DNA from: Ignavibacteria bacterium
GTDB taxonomy: Bacteria > Bacteroidota > Ignavibacteria > Ignavibacteriales > SURF-24
Direction of reading: 5' to 3'
DNA length: 64,000 nt
NCBI GenBank assembly: GCA_025612245.1
Contig: JAAXKQ010000004.1
Location: forward strand, 186,001-250,000
Below the pieces are notes generated by a model. It saw only the letters and a program-made list of their open reading frames with translations. It was not told where the DNA came from and did no database searches. Numbering within the stretch: position 1 is the first letter of the stretch; the number at the start of each line of letters is the position of its first letter. The position numbers and the translations under genes were made by a program. This document shows, piece after piece, positions 1 to 8,785 of the stretch.

Positions 1-404
1 GGGTTAAGTTCAATGCTGCCAAGCTTAAGTACAGAATCCTCGCTGTCCTTAGGCCTTAGCTGCACGCGGATGCGAGCCAGGAGCTCCTCGAACTCGAAAG
101 GTTTGCGGATGTAATCGTTTGCCCCGCTTTCGAGCCCAAAGACGGCATCCTGCGCTGTATCTTTTGCCGTAAGGAAAATAATGGGTGTGAGGCTTTTGGA
201 TTTGCGGAGCTGGCGGCAGAGTTCAATTCCGCTTATTCCGGGGAGCATCCAGTCCAGCAGTATCAGGTCGTAGTCGTTCACTTCTGCCATCCGGAGGCCC
301 GACCTGCCCTCCAAGGCAACATCCACGGCAAAGGATTCCTCTTCAAGGCCGTCTTTCAGGAATTCAGCAATTCCTTTTTCATCTTCTACAACCAGGACTC
401 TCAT
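1..404 (-). CDS. OmpR-family response regulator, receiver domain (3' end outside window)
   Basis: The ATG is at 404 on the minus strand and the frame stays open to the window edge, so only about the first 134 residues are visible. The translation begins MRVLVVEDEKGIAEFLKDGL and shows a CheY-like receiver: an acidic pocket near the start, the phospho-acceptor Asp in LILLDWMLPG, Thr in FLTAKD, and the conserved Lys in YIRKPFEFEELLARIR. After the receiver the sequence enters a linker typical of OmpR/PhoB-type transcription factors, but the winged-helix domain itself lies outside, so the output domain is inferred. It starts 31 bases after the DUF2231 gene ends, on the same strand, and may share its transcript. 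No partner kinase is visible beside it. Confidence 0.85.
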   Translation of the reverse strand, partial: MRVLVVEDEKGIAEFLKDGLEEESFAVDVALEGRSGLRMAEVNDYDLILLDWMLPGISGIELCRQLRKSKSLTPIIFLTAKDTAQDAVFGLESGANDYIRKPFEFEELLARIRVQLRPKDSEDSVLKLGSIELN

Positions 405-435
405 AATGTTCAACGCTCCGTGATTATAGGATCAT

Positions 436-915
436 TTATTCTTTTTCGGAATCTCCGGCACCCGAATCAAAGCCAAGGTTGAACTGAACGCCGGCAGCGT
501 GCCTGAATACCAGGTCACCCCCGTAGTACCCGGTCCTGGCAATTGCCAGAACGCCCAGAAGGAAGAGTACCAGTGCAGCGTACTTAAATCCGCCCTGGTA
601 TTTTTTTGTTGCCACGAGGGCAATTCTTACAACAGCAGTAATGACCATGAGCCAGAGTGCAAGCTCTGCGGCTCCCTCGTGTGTTTCAAGGGCCTGTTTA
701 AGTGTTCCGGCCTCAGTAATGCCGCTTCCGGCGGATGTGCCGGAAAAAAAAGCTGCCACTACACCGAGCGTGCCAAGTATAAGCAGGTAAAAGCCCGCGG
801 TGCTGAAGAATTCCTTTTTTACGAAAAGGCTGATTGCATCGAATAAAAATCCAACTATGATCAATGCAATGGGGAAGTGAACTATCATCGGATGAAGGTG
901 CGATGTTTCAAACAT
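436..915 (-). CDS. DUF2231 four-helix membrane protein
   Basis: A 159-residue protein with about four hydrophobic segments (roughly residues 10-30, 40-60, 85-105 and 112-130). It opens with the motif HPMIVHFPIAL, the hallmark of DUF2231 membrane proteins, a family without an established biochemical role. The N-terminal His-rich stretch could bind a metal or heme, but that is inference. A purine-rich site (aggagg) precedes the ATG. It is co-oriented with and 31 bases upstream of the response regulator, so the two may be co-transcribed. Length and topology are normal for the family. Confidence 0.75.
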   Translation of the reverse strand: MFETSHLHPMIVHFPIALIIVGFLFDAISLFVKKEFFSTAGFYLLILGTLGVVAAFFSGTSAGSGITEAGTLKQALETHEGAAELALWLMVITAVVRIALVATKKYQGGFKYAALVLFLLGVLAIARTGYYGGDLVFRHAAGVQFNLGFDSGAGDSEKE

Positions 916-1119
916 GGGATCCTCCTTTAATGGTTTTAATTTAAGGTAAAAACGGATTCTTAAATATCCCTAAGGAGAATCTTAAAATTTGATTAAAAAC
1001 GCCCCCGGTAATTCCCGTGCAACATAAGCCTCTTTCAGTTAAAAGATAGCTCATAAGGGTATAAATATCAAATTTCAGTGCAAGGACGGCTGAATTTGTC
1101 TTAAAGGGGGTAAAAACAG

Positions 1120-1156
1120 AAATGCCCGCGCGGGGAAAAACCCCCGGCGGGCATTT
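1120..1156 (-). terminator. Rho-independent terminator of the arginine operon
   Basis: A 10-bp stem (AAATGCCCGC at 1120-1129 with GCGGGCATTT at 1147-1156) encloses a further GGGG/CCCC pairing around an A-rich loop. On the minus strand the hairpin is followed by a short U-run (CTGTTTTTACC). It lies 33 bases beyond the argH stop. 916-1119 shows no gene. Confidence 0.8.
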
Positions 1157-1188
1157 ATCGATCTATATTGAAAGATAATTATTTCTAA

Positions 1189-2562
1189 TTACCTGTTTAA
1201 TTTCTTCTTCCAGAAATTTACCTGTTCTTCAACAAGCGCAGGGTTCGGTGAGCCGAAGGTTTTCTTTCTTTCCAGGGCAGAACTGATGTTAAGGCATTCA
1301 AGCGCAGAGGCGTCGAAAACAGGGTTTATCGTCTTCATCTCTTCAACTGAAATATTCTCAAAGTTTACTGCCTTATTCTCTGCATACTTTACGAGCTCCC
1401 CGACAATCTTATGGGCCTCCCTGAAGGGGATTCCCTTCATTACAAGCCAGTCGGCCAGGTCAGTTGCAAGCGAGAAGTCGCCTTTTAGTTCACCAGGAAA
1501 TCTTGCGGTGTTGACTTCCATTGTTTCCACCATTTTCCCAGCCAAGAGAAGACTGTGCAGGTATGTCTCGTAGGAATCGAATACGGGTTCCTTATCCTCC
1601 TGCAGGTCGCGGTTGTAGCTCAAAGGAAGTCCCTTCAATGTTGCAAGAAGAGAAACCTGGTTGCCGAAGACCCGTCCGGATTTACCCCGTGTAAGCTCGG
1701 CCATGTCGGGATTTTTTTTCTGCGGCATTAAAGAAGAGCCCGTGGAATATTTATCCGAAAGCCTGATGAATTTCCATTCGGAAGTAGACCAAAGGACAAT
1801 CTCCTCGGCAAGGCGGCTTAAGTGCATCATTCCTGTAGAGCAGGCATTCAGAAAGTCCAGAAGAAAATCCCTGTCGGAAACCGCATCGAGTGCGTTTCTG
1901 CACGGCTCCTCAAAGCCCAGGAGCTCAGTCGTAAGATGCCTGTCCAGAGGAAGTGTCGATCCGGCAAGGGCGCCTGAGCCCAGGGGAAGCTTGTTTGCCC
2001 CGGCAAGGGCAAATTCAAACCTGTTTTTATCTCTTTCGAGCATTTCCACGTAGGCCAGGAGGTGGAATGCAAAAGAGACAGGCTGAGCCCTCTGAAGGTG
2101 CGTATAGCCCGGAATGAGCGTCCGGGTGTGGGCGGAAGCAAGTTCAACCAGGGAGGACTGGAAGAGTTGAATGTTGCTTACGACCTCCCTGCAGGCTTTC
2201 ATGATCCAGAGCCTCATTGCAGTTGCAATCTGGTCGTTTCTGCTGCGCCCCGTGTGAAGCTTACCTGCCGTAGCGCCAATTATCTCGCCAAGCCTGGCTT
2301 CAATTGCCGAATGGATGTCCTCGAAGACGTTTTCATCCGGATTCCAGGAGCCCTGTGACCATTCGGCTTCAATTTGTGCCAGTCCATTGCTGATCTGTGC
2401 AAGCTCGCCGGCAGTCAGTATTCCAATTGAGCAAAGCATTTTGGCGTGAGCCCGGCTGCCCTGTATATCCTCAAGTGTCAGGTTTTTATCGAAGCTGAGA
2501 GAAGAGGAGAACTTCATTGCAGCCTGATCCAGCTTATCCTTAAATCTTCCGCCCCAAAGCAT
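1189..2562 (-). CDS. argH: Argininosuccinate lyase
   Basis: The 457-residue cytoplasmic enzyme splits argininosuccinate into arginine and fumarate, the last step of arginine synthesis. It opens with [12 protein letters not shown], typical of ArgH. It carries HTGRSRNDQIAT, the TGYTHLQ-like stretch PGYTHLQRAQP, and the fumarase/aspartase-superfamily signature GSSLMPQKKNPD (around residue 280), whose serine is the catalytic base. The length is normal for the family. The start codon overlaps the argG stop (TGATG), so the two are probably translationally coupled. It is the last gene of the seven-gene operon and is followed by a clear terminator. Confidence 0.97.
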   Translation of the reverse strand: MLWGGRFKDKLDQAAMKFSSSLSFDKNLTLEDIQGSRAHAKMLCSIGILTAGELAQISNGLAQIEAEWSQGSWNPDENVFEDIHSAIEARLGEIIGATAGKLHTGRSRNDQIATAMRLWIMKACREVVSNIQLFQSSLVELASAHTRTLIPGYTHLQRAQPVSFAFHLLAYVEMLERDKNRFEFALAGANKLPLGSGALAGSTLPLDRHLTTELLGFEEPCRNALDAVSDRDFLLDFLNACSTGMMHLSRLAEEIVLWSTSEWKFIRLSDKYSTGSSLMPQKKNPDMAELTRGKSGRVFGNQVSLLATLKGLPLSYNRDLQEDKEPVFDSYETYLHSLLLAGKMVETMEVNTARFPGELKGDFSLATDLADWLVMKGIPFREAHKIVGELVKYAENKAVNFENISVEEMKTINPVFDASALECLNISSALERKKTFGSPNPALVEEQVNFWKKKLNR

Positions 2563-3782
2563 CAGGCCACTTCCTTCTTTGAAGCCGACTGTTTGACCTG
2601 TGTGAGGGTCTTATAAGGCAGGCCGTAAATTTTCATGAAGCCGCCGCTTGACTTGTGGTCGAACTGATCCTGGTCGGTGTAAGTAGCCAGTTCAACGCTG
2701 TAGAGGCTGTAGTTTGAGCTTCTTGAAAGAACCTTAATGCCGCCTTTGTAGAGTTCGAGCTTTACGTCGCCTGAAAGTGTTTCCTGTGTTGAGTCGACAA
2801 AAGCCATAAGAGCGTCAAAAAGCGGGCTGAACCAGAGTCCGTCGTATATGAGGTTAGCGACCCTGTTTGCAACGTCCTGCTTGTATCTGAAGGTTTCTTT
2901 GTCGAGTATGAGCTTTTCTAATTCGTTGTGTGCCTTGTGCAGTATTACGGCTGCAGGGGCTTCATAGATCTCGCGCGACTTAATTCCAACGACGCGGTTT
3001 TCGATCTGGTCCATTCTTCCGGCGCCGTTTCTGCCGCCGATGAGGTTAAGTTTTTCGACGAGTTCGATAGCACCGAGCTTCTGGCCGTTTAATGCAACCG
3101 GAACGCCTTTTTCAAAAGTAATTGTTACTGCCTCCGGTGTTTCAGGAGCATTTTTCGGGCTTGTAGTGATCTGGTATGCATCTTCAGGCGGAGCAACCGT
3201 AGGATCTTCCAGAACGCCGCATTCAATTGCAATTCCAAAGAGGTTTTCATCAATTGAGTAAGGTGAAGACTTTGTAACCTTAACAGGTATATTGTTTTTT
3301 ATTGCATAGTCAATTTCCTCTTCACGGCTCTTGAATTCCCAATCGCGCAGCGGGGCTATGATTTCAAGTCCGGGGCACAAGGTCTGAACGCCGACTTCCA
3401 TTCTTACCTGATCGTTTCCTTTTCCAGTGCAGCCGTGAGAGACGGCATCGGCGCCTTCCTGACGGGCAATATCGACGAGCATTTTTGCCAGAAGCGGGCG
3501 TCCGATAGCGCAAGCCATAGGGTAAACTCCTTCGTAAAGAGCGCCTGCCTTGAGTGCTTTCCAAACATACTCTGTAAGAAATTCCTCTCTGAGGTCTTTG
3601 ATGACTGCTTTAACGGCGCCGGTTTTCAGGGCTTTTTCTTCCAGGCCTTCCAGTTCCGAGCGCTGACCCAGGTTTCCAGTTGCTGTAATTATCTCGGCGT
3701 CATATTTATCATTCAGCCATTTAACCATTACGGAAGTATCCAGGCCACCTGAATACGCTACTACAATTTTCTTCTTAGCCAA
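2562..3782 (-). CDS. argG: Argininosuccinate synthase
   Basis: The 406-residue enzyme joins citrulline and aspartate using ATP to form argininosuccinate. The N-terminal PP-loop [15 protein letters not shown] (residues about 9-23) binds ATP. Conserved [13 protein letters not shown] and [13 protein letters not shown] stretches follow, then the long C-terminal multimerisation helix region. Its length matches the roughly 400-residue ArgG class. Its stop overlaps the argH start by one base, and argR lies 14 bases upstream. The C-terminal tail after KTLTQVKQ is short and basic, which is unremarkable. Confidence 0.97.
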   Translation of the reverse strand: MAKKKIVVAYSGGLDTSVMVKWLNDKYDAEIITATGNLGQRSELEGLEEKALKTGAVKAVIKDLREEFLTEYVWKALKAGALYEGVYPMACAIGRPLLAKMLVDIARQEGADAVSHGCTGKGNDQVRMEVGVQTLCPGLEIIAPLRDWEFKSREEEIDYAIKNNIPVKVTKSSPYSIDENLFGIAIECGVLEDPTVAPPEDAYQITTSPKNAPETPEAVTITFEKGVPVALNGQKLGAIELVEKLNLIGGRNGAGRMDQIENRVVGIKSREIYEAPAAVILHKAHNELEKLILDKETFRYKQDVANRVANLIYDGLWFSPLFDALMAFVDSTQETLSGDVKLELYKGGIKVLSRSSNYSLYSVELATYTDQDQFDHKSSGGFMKIYGLPYKTLTQVKQSASKKEVA

Positions 3783-3796
3783 TTGATCTATTCTCC

Positions 3797-4264
3797 CTAT
3801 TTAAGTTTAAAGTCAGGCTGCTGCATCATCATATTCTTTATCAGTGCAACAACTTTATCTACGTTTTTATGTGAATTTGGAATTACAATTACCGTATCGT
3901 CTCCGCCCACGGTGCCCAGAATTTCAACACGGTTAAGGCGGTCTATATAGTGAGCCACGCCCTGAGCCCTGCCGGCAAGCGTACGGATGACAATCATCGA
4001 TTCGTTGTGTTCAACGCTCAGGATTTCAAATCCAATCAGTCGGGCAATCTGTTTGCCCGATTCATAAAGGTTAAGGACATAACGCGTGCCCTGATCCGTA
4101 AAAGTACGTATTACTCCAAGCTCTGCAAAGTCGCGGCTTAAAGTAGCCTGTGTTATATTTATATCCTCCTTAAGAAGCAGCTTGAGCATGTCTTCGTGAT
4201 TGGAGATGAATTTGTTGTTGAGTATTTCTTTAATTCTGTTCTGTCTTTTAAGTTTTGCAGACAT
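3797..4264 (-). CDS. argR: Arginine repressor ArgR
   Basis: A 155-residue transcription factor. The N-terminal winged helix (residues about 1-75) contains [18 protein letters not shown], the DNA-recognition motif of ArgR/AhrC. The C-terminal hexamerisation and arginine-binding domain has [12 protein letters not shown], whose paired aspartates contact arginine in known family members. It lies inside the operon, between argD and argG, so the repressor is probably made from the transcript it controls. The matching paired ARG-box site lies upstream of argC at 8747-8785, which makes autoregulation likely. Confidence 0.95.
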   Translation of the reverse strand: MSAKLKRQNRIKEILNNKFISNHEDMLKLLLKEDINITQATLSRDFAELGVIRTFTDQGTRYVLNLYESGKQIARLIGFEILSVEHNESMIVIRTLAGRAQGVAHYIDRLNRVEILGTVGGDDTVIVIPNSHKNVDKVVALIKNMMMQQPDFKLK

Positions 4265-4294
4265 AATGTTTACCAGAAAGTGTTATAAAATTTC

Positions 4295-5536
4295 CTATGC
4301 GTTCAGTACTTCTTTAAGAGTTTGTGTAAATGCAAGAATCTCTTCCATAGAAATTATAAACGGCGGAAGGATTCTTATTACCGTATCGCCCGAAGTACCG
4401 ACAAGAACCCCCTTTTCAAGGAGCTTCCTGGCCGCGGCCTTGGCAGAGACGCCCTCGGCAAGTTCGAGGCCAATCAGGAGGCCTTTGCCCCGGATTTCCT
4501 TGATGGAGTCGATGTTTAATTTTTCTATTGCGTTCATGAGCATATTACCCAGGCGTTCGACCTTAAGGAGTGTTTCCTGATCCAGCATGTTTACCACAGC
4601 ATTTGCAGCCGCAACTGCCAGTGGGTTGCCGCCGAAAGTAGATCCGTGGCAGCCGGGGGTAATTTCCTTTGCAACTTTTTCAGAGCAGATAGCGGCTCCA
4701 AGAGGGATGCCGTTTGCAATGCCCTTTGCCAGGGTGATAATATCGGGTTTTACTTCTTCCCACTGGTGGGCAAAGAATTTTCCCGTTCTTCCCATACCGG
4801 TCTGTACCTCGTCAAAGATTAGAAGCAGGTCGTGCTTGTCGCAGAACTCCCTGAGGCTTTTGAGGTAGCCCTTAGGGGGAACAACAATGCCGCTTTCGCC
4901 CTGAATAGGTTCAACCATTATGGCCACGAGGTTTCTGTCGTATGCATCCTCAAGCACGCTGGAATCGCCGAAGGGCAGGTAGCTGAAGCCCGGAGTGAGC
5001 GGCTGGAACCCGTCCCATACCTTGTACTGTCCGGTAGCAGACATGCTTCCCATGGTTCTTCCGTGGAAGCCTCCTACGGCAGTAATGATGTGGCTTCTGC
5101 CTTTACCCCATTTTCTTGCAAACTTGATTGCGGCTTCATTAGCCTCTGTACCCGAGTTGCAGAAAAACACCTGGCTTAAGCCGGAGTTTTCGGCGAGTCT
5201 GGAGGCAAGCGATTCCTGGCCTGAAGACTCAAACAAATTTGATACGTGCCAGAGGTTATTCAGCTGGTCCTCGACTGCTTTCTTGATGACGGGGTGGTTG
5301 TGTCCGAAACCCGTAACTGCAATTCCGCTCAGGAAGTCGAGGTACTGTCTGCCCTGTGTATCCCAGAGGTAAGCGCCGCTGCCTTTGGCAAATTCCACGG
5401 GGTAACGTGAATAATTCTGCATTAAGGCTTTTGAGTCTGCCGGTTTATGATTATTATGCTGTTTATCTTTTGTATTTTCAGGCTGAATGGTGGACGACCC
5501 AGGTTCCGCTACCGCCCGCAGTGCCGTTGTTCTCAT
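4295..5536 (-). CDS. argD: Acetylornithine aminotransferase
   Basis: A class-III PLP-dependent aminotransferase that converts N-acetylglutamate semialdehyde to N-acetylornithine. Diagnostic stretches are FFCNSGTEANEAAIKFARK, GGFHGRTMGSMSATG, LLIFDEVQTGMGRTG, and the PLP lysine in ITLAKGIANGIPLGA. The 413-residue reading starts at 5536 behind a good ribosome site (GAGGAG, 7-base spacing) but overlaps the argB end by 59 bases and adds a low-complexity leader. A second ATG at 5422 (MQNYSRYPVEF) gives a 375-residue protein closer to the usual family start. The Shine-Dalgarno favours 5536 and homology favours 5422. Ornithine versus acetylornithine specificity is assigned from operon context. Confidence 0.93.
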   Translation of the reverse strand: MRTTALRAVAEPGSSTIQPENTKDKQHNNHKPADSKALMQNYSRYPVEFAKGSGAYLWDTQGRQYLDFLSGIAVTGFGHNHPVIKKAVEDQLNNLWHVSNLFESSGQESLASRLAENSGLSQVFFCNSGTEANEAAIKFARKWGKGRSHIITAVGGFHGRTMGSMSATGQYKVWDGFQPLTPGFSYLPFGDSSVLEDAYDRNLVAIMVEPIQGESGIVVPPKGYLKSLREFCDKHDLLLIFDEVQTGMGRTGKFFAHQWEEVKPDIITLAKGIANGIPLGAAICSEKVAKEITPGCHGSTFGGNPLAVAAANAVVNMLDQETLLKVERLGNMLMNAIEKLNIDSIKEIRGKGLLIGLELAEGVSAKAAARKLLEKGVLVGTSGDTVIRILPPFIISMEEILAFTQTLKEVLNA

Positions 5537-6263
5537 TTATCATCTCCTCGGGATTCTTTGATCCGATCCAAATTTTATTAATTCCTTTGTTTAATAATTC
5601 CACGCAGCTATTGAGCTTTGGGATCATTCCGTCTGTAATTTCGCCATCGCTGATGCCCTGGGCAATTCTGCCCTCGTCAATCAGCGCCTGGTACGAGCCG
5701 CCGAGTTTAACGCCCTGCACGTCCGAGACAAAGAAAACTGAATCGGCCAGGAGTGACTCGGCAAGAATTTCTGTAAAGAAGTCGGCGTTTACGTTCATTA
5801 GGTTGCCCTGAAAGTCGCGGCATACGCTGGAGAATACGGGCACAATGTTTTTATTTAAGAGCTCATCGATCCATGTAGTTGAATTGACCTTTCTTGGAAT
5901 GCCGACAAAACCAAGGTCCTTATTCACGTTTTCTGCGACGAAGGTATTTCTGTCTATACCGGTAAGTCCCACGGCATTGATACCGGCAGTAATGAGCCTG
6001 CTGACGATCTTAGCGTTCAGGACGCCGGCCTGAACGGCAGCAACGACTTCCATAATGCCGGCAGAGGTTACCCTCTGTCCGTTATGGAATTTGACTTCAA
6101 GACCAAGGGCGGAGGACCATTCTGAAATTGTCCTTCCGGCACCGTGTACAATTACAACGCCATCGTAACTTTTCTGAAGGGATTGAATGGAGTTAATCCA
6201 TGCCTCATCGCTAAGCACGTCATTTAATGCTTTTCCGCTAATTTTTAAGACAGCTATCTTCAT
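5478..6263 (-). CDS. argB: Acetylglutamate kinase (divergent)
   Basis: An amino-acid kinase family protein of 261 residues that phosphorylates N-acetylglutamate. The N-terminal phosphate-binding lysine motif reads VLKISGKAL, and the substrate loop reads VVIVHGAGRTISEW, where most family members have HGGG. NGQRVTS corresponds to the usual NGxRVTD. Later VNADFFTEILAESLLAD and FVSDVQGVK match the ATP-binding half. It is shorter than the usual 280-300 residues and lacks the N-terminal helix found in arginine-inhibited hexameric enzymes, so feedback inhibition may differ; this is inference. It sits between argJ and argD and overlaps the argD start. Confidence 0.9.
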   Translation of the reverse strand: MKIAVLKISGKALNDVLSDEAWINSIQSLQKSYDGVVIVHGAGRTISEWSSALGLEVKFHNGQRVTSAGIMEVVAAVQAGVLNAKIVSRLITAGINAVGLTGIDRNTFVAENVNKDLGFVGIPRKVNSTTWIDELLNKNIVPVFSSVCRDFQGNLMNVNADFFTEILAESLLADSVFFVSDVQGVKLGGSYQALIDEGRIAQGISDGEITDGMIPKLNSCVELLNKGINKIWIGSKNPEEMINENNGTAGGSGTWVVHHSA

Positions 6264-6274
6264 TTTGTCTCTCC

Positions 6275-7480
6275 TTATGTCCTATAGTCCGCGTTAATTT
6301 TAATATATTCTTCCGTAAAGTCGCATGTCCACCAGGTGGATGATTTTTTGCCCGATGCGAGGTTGATGTTAATTTCGACCTCATCCTTAGAGAGCACTTC
6401 CAGTGCGGCAGCCTCGTCAAGAACGATCTTGTATCCTGGAAGGAGTACAGGTACGTTAGCGAAGCTGATGCTCATTTTCTCGGGGTCGAGCTTTGCGCCG
6501 CTCATTCCGGCAGCAGACATTATTCTGCCCCAGTTGGCATCGCGTCCGTACATTGCAGTTTTCACGAGTGCCGAATTAGCGACAGACTTACCGACGAGGT
6601 TTGCATCCTTATCGGTTTTGGCGCCGGTAACGTTGACCGTTATGAGTTTTGTTGCGCCTTCGCCGTCGGAGGCGATTGTCCTGGCCATCTTTTGTGTCAG
6701 GGCGTCCAGGGCTTCCTGGAACAAGCTTTCATTTTTTGATCCTGCCTTGATGCTGATTTCAGATTGCCCGTTGGCAAGGAGTACCACCATGTCGTTTGTG
6801 CTGGTCTCGCCGTCGACCGAGATTTTGTTGAAAGAATTCTGGACCGATTTCTTCAGGATCTTCTGAAGAGTTGCCTGGCTGACCTTGGCGTCGGTTGTAA
6901 TGAAGGCAAGCATTGTTGCCATGTTAGGCATGATCATTCCGCTGCCCTTGCAGATGGCGCCGATCTTAACCGAGCCGCCTTCAAGTTTAACCTTGAGTGC
7001 GTAAGATTTCATTTTCTTGTCGGTAGTCATTATTGCCTGCGCCGCATCGAGTCCACCTTCTTCAGAAAGGTGCGGAACAATTTTGTTGATGCCCTGGAGG
7101 AATGTATCCATGGGGAGTCTTTTTCCGATTACGCCGGTTGAGCTTACGAGCACTTCAGAGGGCTTAATTCCGAGCAGTTCTGCGCAGTGTTTCCGCGTAA
7201 TTTTTGCGTCATTATAGCCTTCAGAGCCGGTGCATGCATTTGCGTTGCCGGAATTGACCAGGACGGCCTTCACTGTTTTCTTGCCGCTGATGGCTTTTTT
7301 TGAAATAAGAAGCGGTGCGGCTTTAACTTTATTTATGGTAAATGTTCCAGCTGCGCTGCAGGGAAGTTCAGAATATATGAGCGCAAGGTCTTTTTTCTTT
7401 TTCTTGATGCCGCAGTGTATTCCCGCGGCCTTAAAGCCGCTGACACTCGTTACAGTTCCATTTTCAATAAATTGATACAT
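6275..7480 (-). CDS. argJ: Bifunctional ornithine acetyltransferase / N-acetylglutamate synthase
   Basis: ArgJ recycles the acetyl group from acetylornithine to glutamate and in many bacteria also makes N-acetylglutamate from acetyl-CoA. The N-terminal nucleophile is the threonine in MIMPNMATMLAFITTDA, where the precursor self-cleaves into two chains. Also visible are LVSSTGVIGKRLP and FNKISVDGETSTND. I chose the ATG at 7480 (401 aa), because GGGAG lies just upstream and the protein then begins MYQFIENGTVTSVSGFKAAG as in homologues. A longer frame reaches 7516. The start overlaps the argC end by 17 bases. No argA is present here, which fits the bifunctional role. Confidence 0.95.
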   Translation of the reverse strand: MYQFIENGTVTSVSGFKAAGIHCGIKKKKKDLALIYSELPCSAAGTFTINKVKAAPLLISKKAISGKKTVKAVLVNSGNANACTGSEGYNDAKITRKHCAELLGIKPSEVLVSSTGVIGKRLPMDTFLQGINKIVPHLSEEGGLDAAQAIMTTDKKMKSYALKVKLEGGSVKIGAICKGSGMIMPNMATMLAFITTDAKVSQATLQKILKKSVQNSFNKISVDGETSTNDMVVLLANGQSEISIKAGSKNESLFQEALDALTQKMARTIASDGEGATKLITVNVTGAKTDKDANLVGKSVANSALVKTAMYGRDANWGRIMSAAGMSGAKLDPEKMSISFANVPVLLPGYKIVLDEAAALEVLSKDEVEININLASGKKSSTWWTCDFTEEYIKINADYRT

Positions 7481-8498
7481 TTTTTTCTCCCGTGTGTAAT
7501 AAGCCAAGTCTTTCATCCAAGTGAAATAATTTGTTCATGTTCTGCACTGCCTGTCCGGCAGCGCCCTTTACCAGGTTGTCGATCGTAGAAGTGATGACGG
7601 CAACCCTGTTTGAAACCGATACATTTATGTCGCAGAAATTTGTTCCGACCACCCAGTTGAGGTTTGGCGGAAGGCTGCGCATTCTTACAAAATTAGAATT
7701 ACCGTACTTCTTCTCGTATAAGCCGATGACCTCGCTTTCAGAAATGTCCTTCTTCAGGTGAATTGAAGAAGTTGCATAAATTCCCGTTGCAACTGGAAGG
7801 AGGTGCGTTGTAAAAGAATACGGGGAGTCAAAACCGTTTTTATTCAGCATCTGCAGCACTTCGGGCTGGTGGCGGTGGGCGTTGACGTTGTAGGCTCTTA
7901 CGTTGCCATGCATCTCAGACATGAGCATTTCAGCCTTTGGAGTTTTTCCCGCACCGCTTGTTCCGGAGTAAGCAACTGTACTTACAGACACTATATCCTC
8001 GGCGAACCTTGAAGTAAATGGAAGCAGCGAGAGCAGTGTTGCCGTCGGGTAGCAACCCGGGTTTGCAATCAGGCTGACTCCGTCGTAATTGCTGTCAATA
8101 AAATCAGCAAGTCCATAGATCTTTTCTTTAAGGAGCATTGGGGAAGTATGTTTTAACTTGTACCACTTTTCATATATTTCAGGCGTATCCAGCCTGTAAT
8201 CTCCTCCCAGGTCAATTGCCTTTTTCCCGTTTTCGATGAGGGCAGGGATAAATTTCAGTGCCTGTCCGTGTGGAAGGGAAAGAAAATAAAGGTCGTGCTC
8301 AAAAGAGACGTTTTCAGCCGAAACAATGGTGCAGTCGGGTGTCTTTCCGGCCAGGTCGGGGAAGACCGAATAAAGCTGCTGTCCGGCCGTAGAGTTGCCA
8401 TAGATTGTGAGCTCTTTTACGAAAGGGTGCTGAGTTAAAATCTCAACCAATTTTTTCCCTGCGTAACCGCTGCCGCCAATAATGCCAATAGAAATCAT
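7464..8498 (-). CDS. argC: N-acetyl-gamma-glutamyl-phosphate reductase
   Basis: A 344-residue NADPH-dependent enzyme that reduces acetylglutamyl phosphate to the semialdehyde. The Rossmann motif is GIIGGSGYAGKKL at residues 4-16. The catalytic cysteine is in ANPGCYPTATLLSLLPF, near residue 147. The conserved histidine region AHRHQPEV follows. First gene of the operon; about 250 bases of leader separate it from the ArgR sites. An AGGAGA-like purine stretch precedes the ATG. The length is normal for the family. Confidence 0.96.
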   Translation of the reverse strand: MISIGIIGGSGYAGKKLVEILTQHPFVKELTIYGNSTAGQQLYSVFPDLAGKTPDCTIVSAENVSFEHDLYFLSLPHGQALKFIPALIENGKKAIDLGGDYRLDTPEIYEKWYKLKHTSPMLLKEKIYGLADFIDSNYDGVSLIANPGCYPTATLLSLLPFTSRFAEDIVSVSTVAYSGTSGAGKTPKAEMLMSEMHGNVRAYNVNAHRHQPEVLQMLNKNGFDSPYSFTTHLLPVATGIYATSSIHLKKDISESEVIGLYEKKYGNSNFVRMRSLPPNLNWVVGTNFCDINVSVSNRVAVITSTIDNLVKGAAGQAVQNMNKLFHLDERLGLLHTGEKNVSIY

Positions 8499-8577
8499 TA
8501 AGAATCTATTCTCCTGATAGTAATAAAAGTAAATATGTAAAAACGATAGTATTAAAGAATATATGAGTAAGCTTTAG

Positions 8578-8592
8578 TGTCAGGCCCTGACA
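8578..8592. promoter_or_regulatory. Perfect 15-bp palindrome in the argC leader
   Basis: TGTCAGGCCCTGACA is a perfect inverted repeat (7-bp arms around one base), 80 bases upstream of argC and inside its probable untranslated leader. It could be a small RNA hairpin or an operator. No U-run follows on the minus strand, so it is not a classical attenuator terminator. Function unknown. Confidence 0.4.
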
Positions 8593-8723
8593 GGTCGTCG
8601 TAAGAGACGGATCCAGGAATGCTTGCTTAAAGAAAGTGAAGTTTTTTCAATATGTATGTGTCTGAATTTCATATACATAAAAATATGATGTTTATACAGA
8701 TTTGTCAAATTAATAATTGCATT

Positions 8724-8729
8724 ATTATA
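8724..8729 (-). promoter_or_regulatory. argC: Candidate -10 box of the arginine operon
   Basis: The minus strand reads TATAAT, a perfect sigma-70 -10 hexamer. The matching -35 position, 17 bases upstream at 8747-8752, is a poor hexamer (TGCATC) but falls inside the proximal ARG box, as expected for a repressed promoter. Bacteroidota-type promoters differ from this consensus, so the assignment is tentative. Confidence 0.4.
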
Positions 8730-8746
8730 CATAAAATTTCTCATTA

Positions 8747-8785
8747 GATGCATATATATGCATAAAGCATGAATAAAATTTGATA
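8747..8785. promoter_or_regulatory. Tandem ARG boxes (ArgR operator)
   Basis: Two 18-bp sites at 8747-8764 and 8768-8785 are separated by exactly 3 bp, the 21-bp centre-to-centre spacing seen in known ArgR operators. The first core is the palindrome TGCATATATATGCA. The second is TGAATAAAATTTGA, with a perfect TGAAT half. Both resemble the TGAATnnnnATTCA consensus. argR is in the same operon. A weaker third core, TGCATTATTATACA (8718-8731), lies 31 bp closer to argC. Confidence 0.65.
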
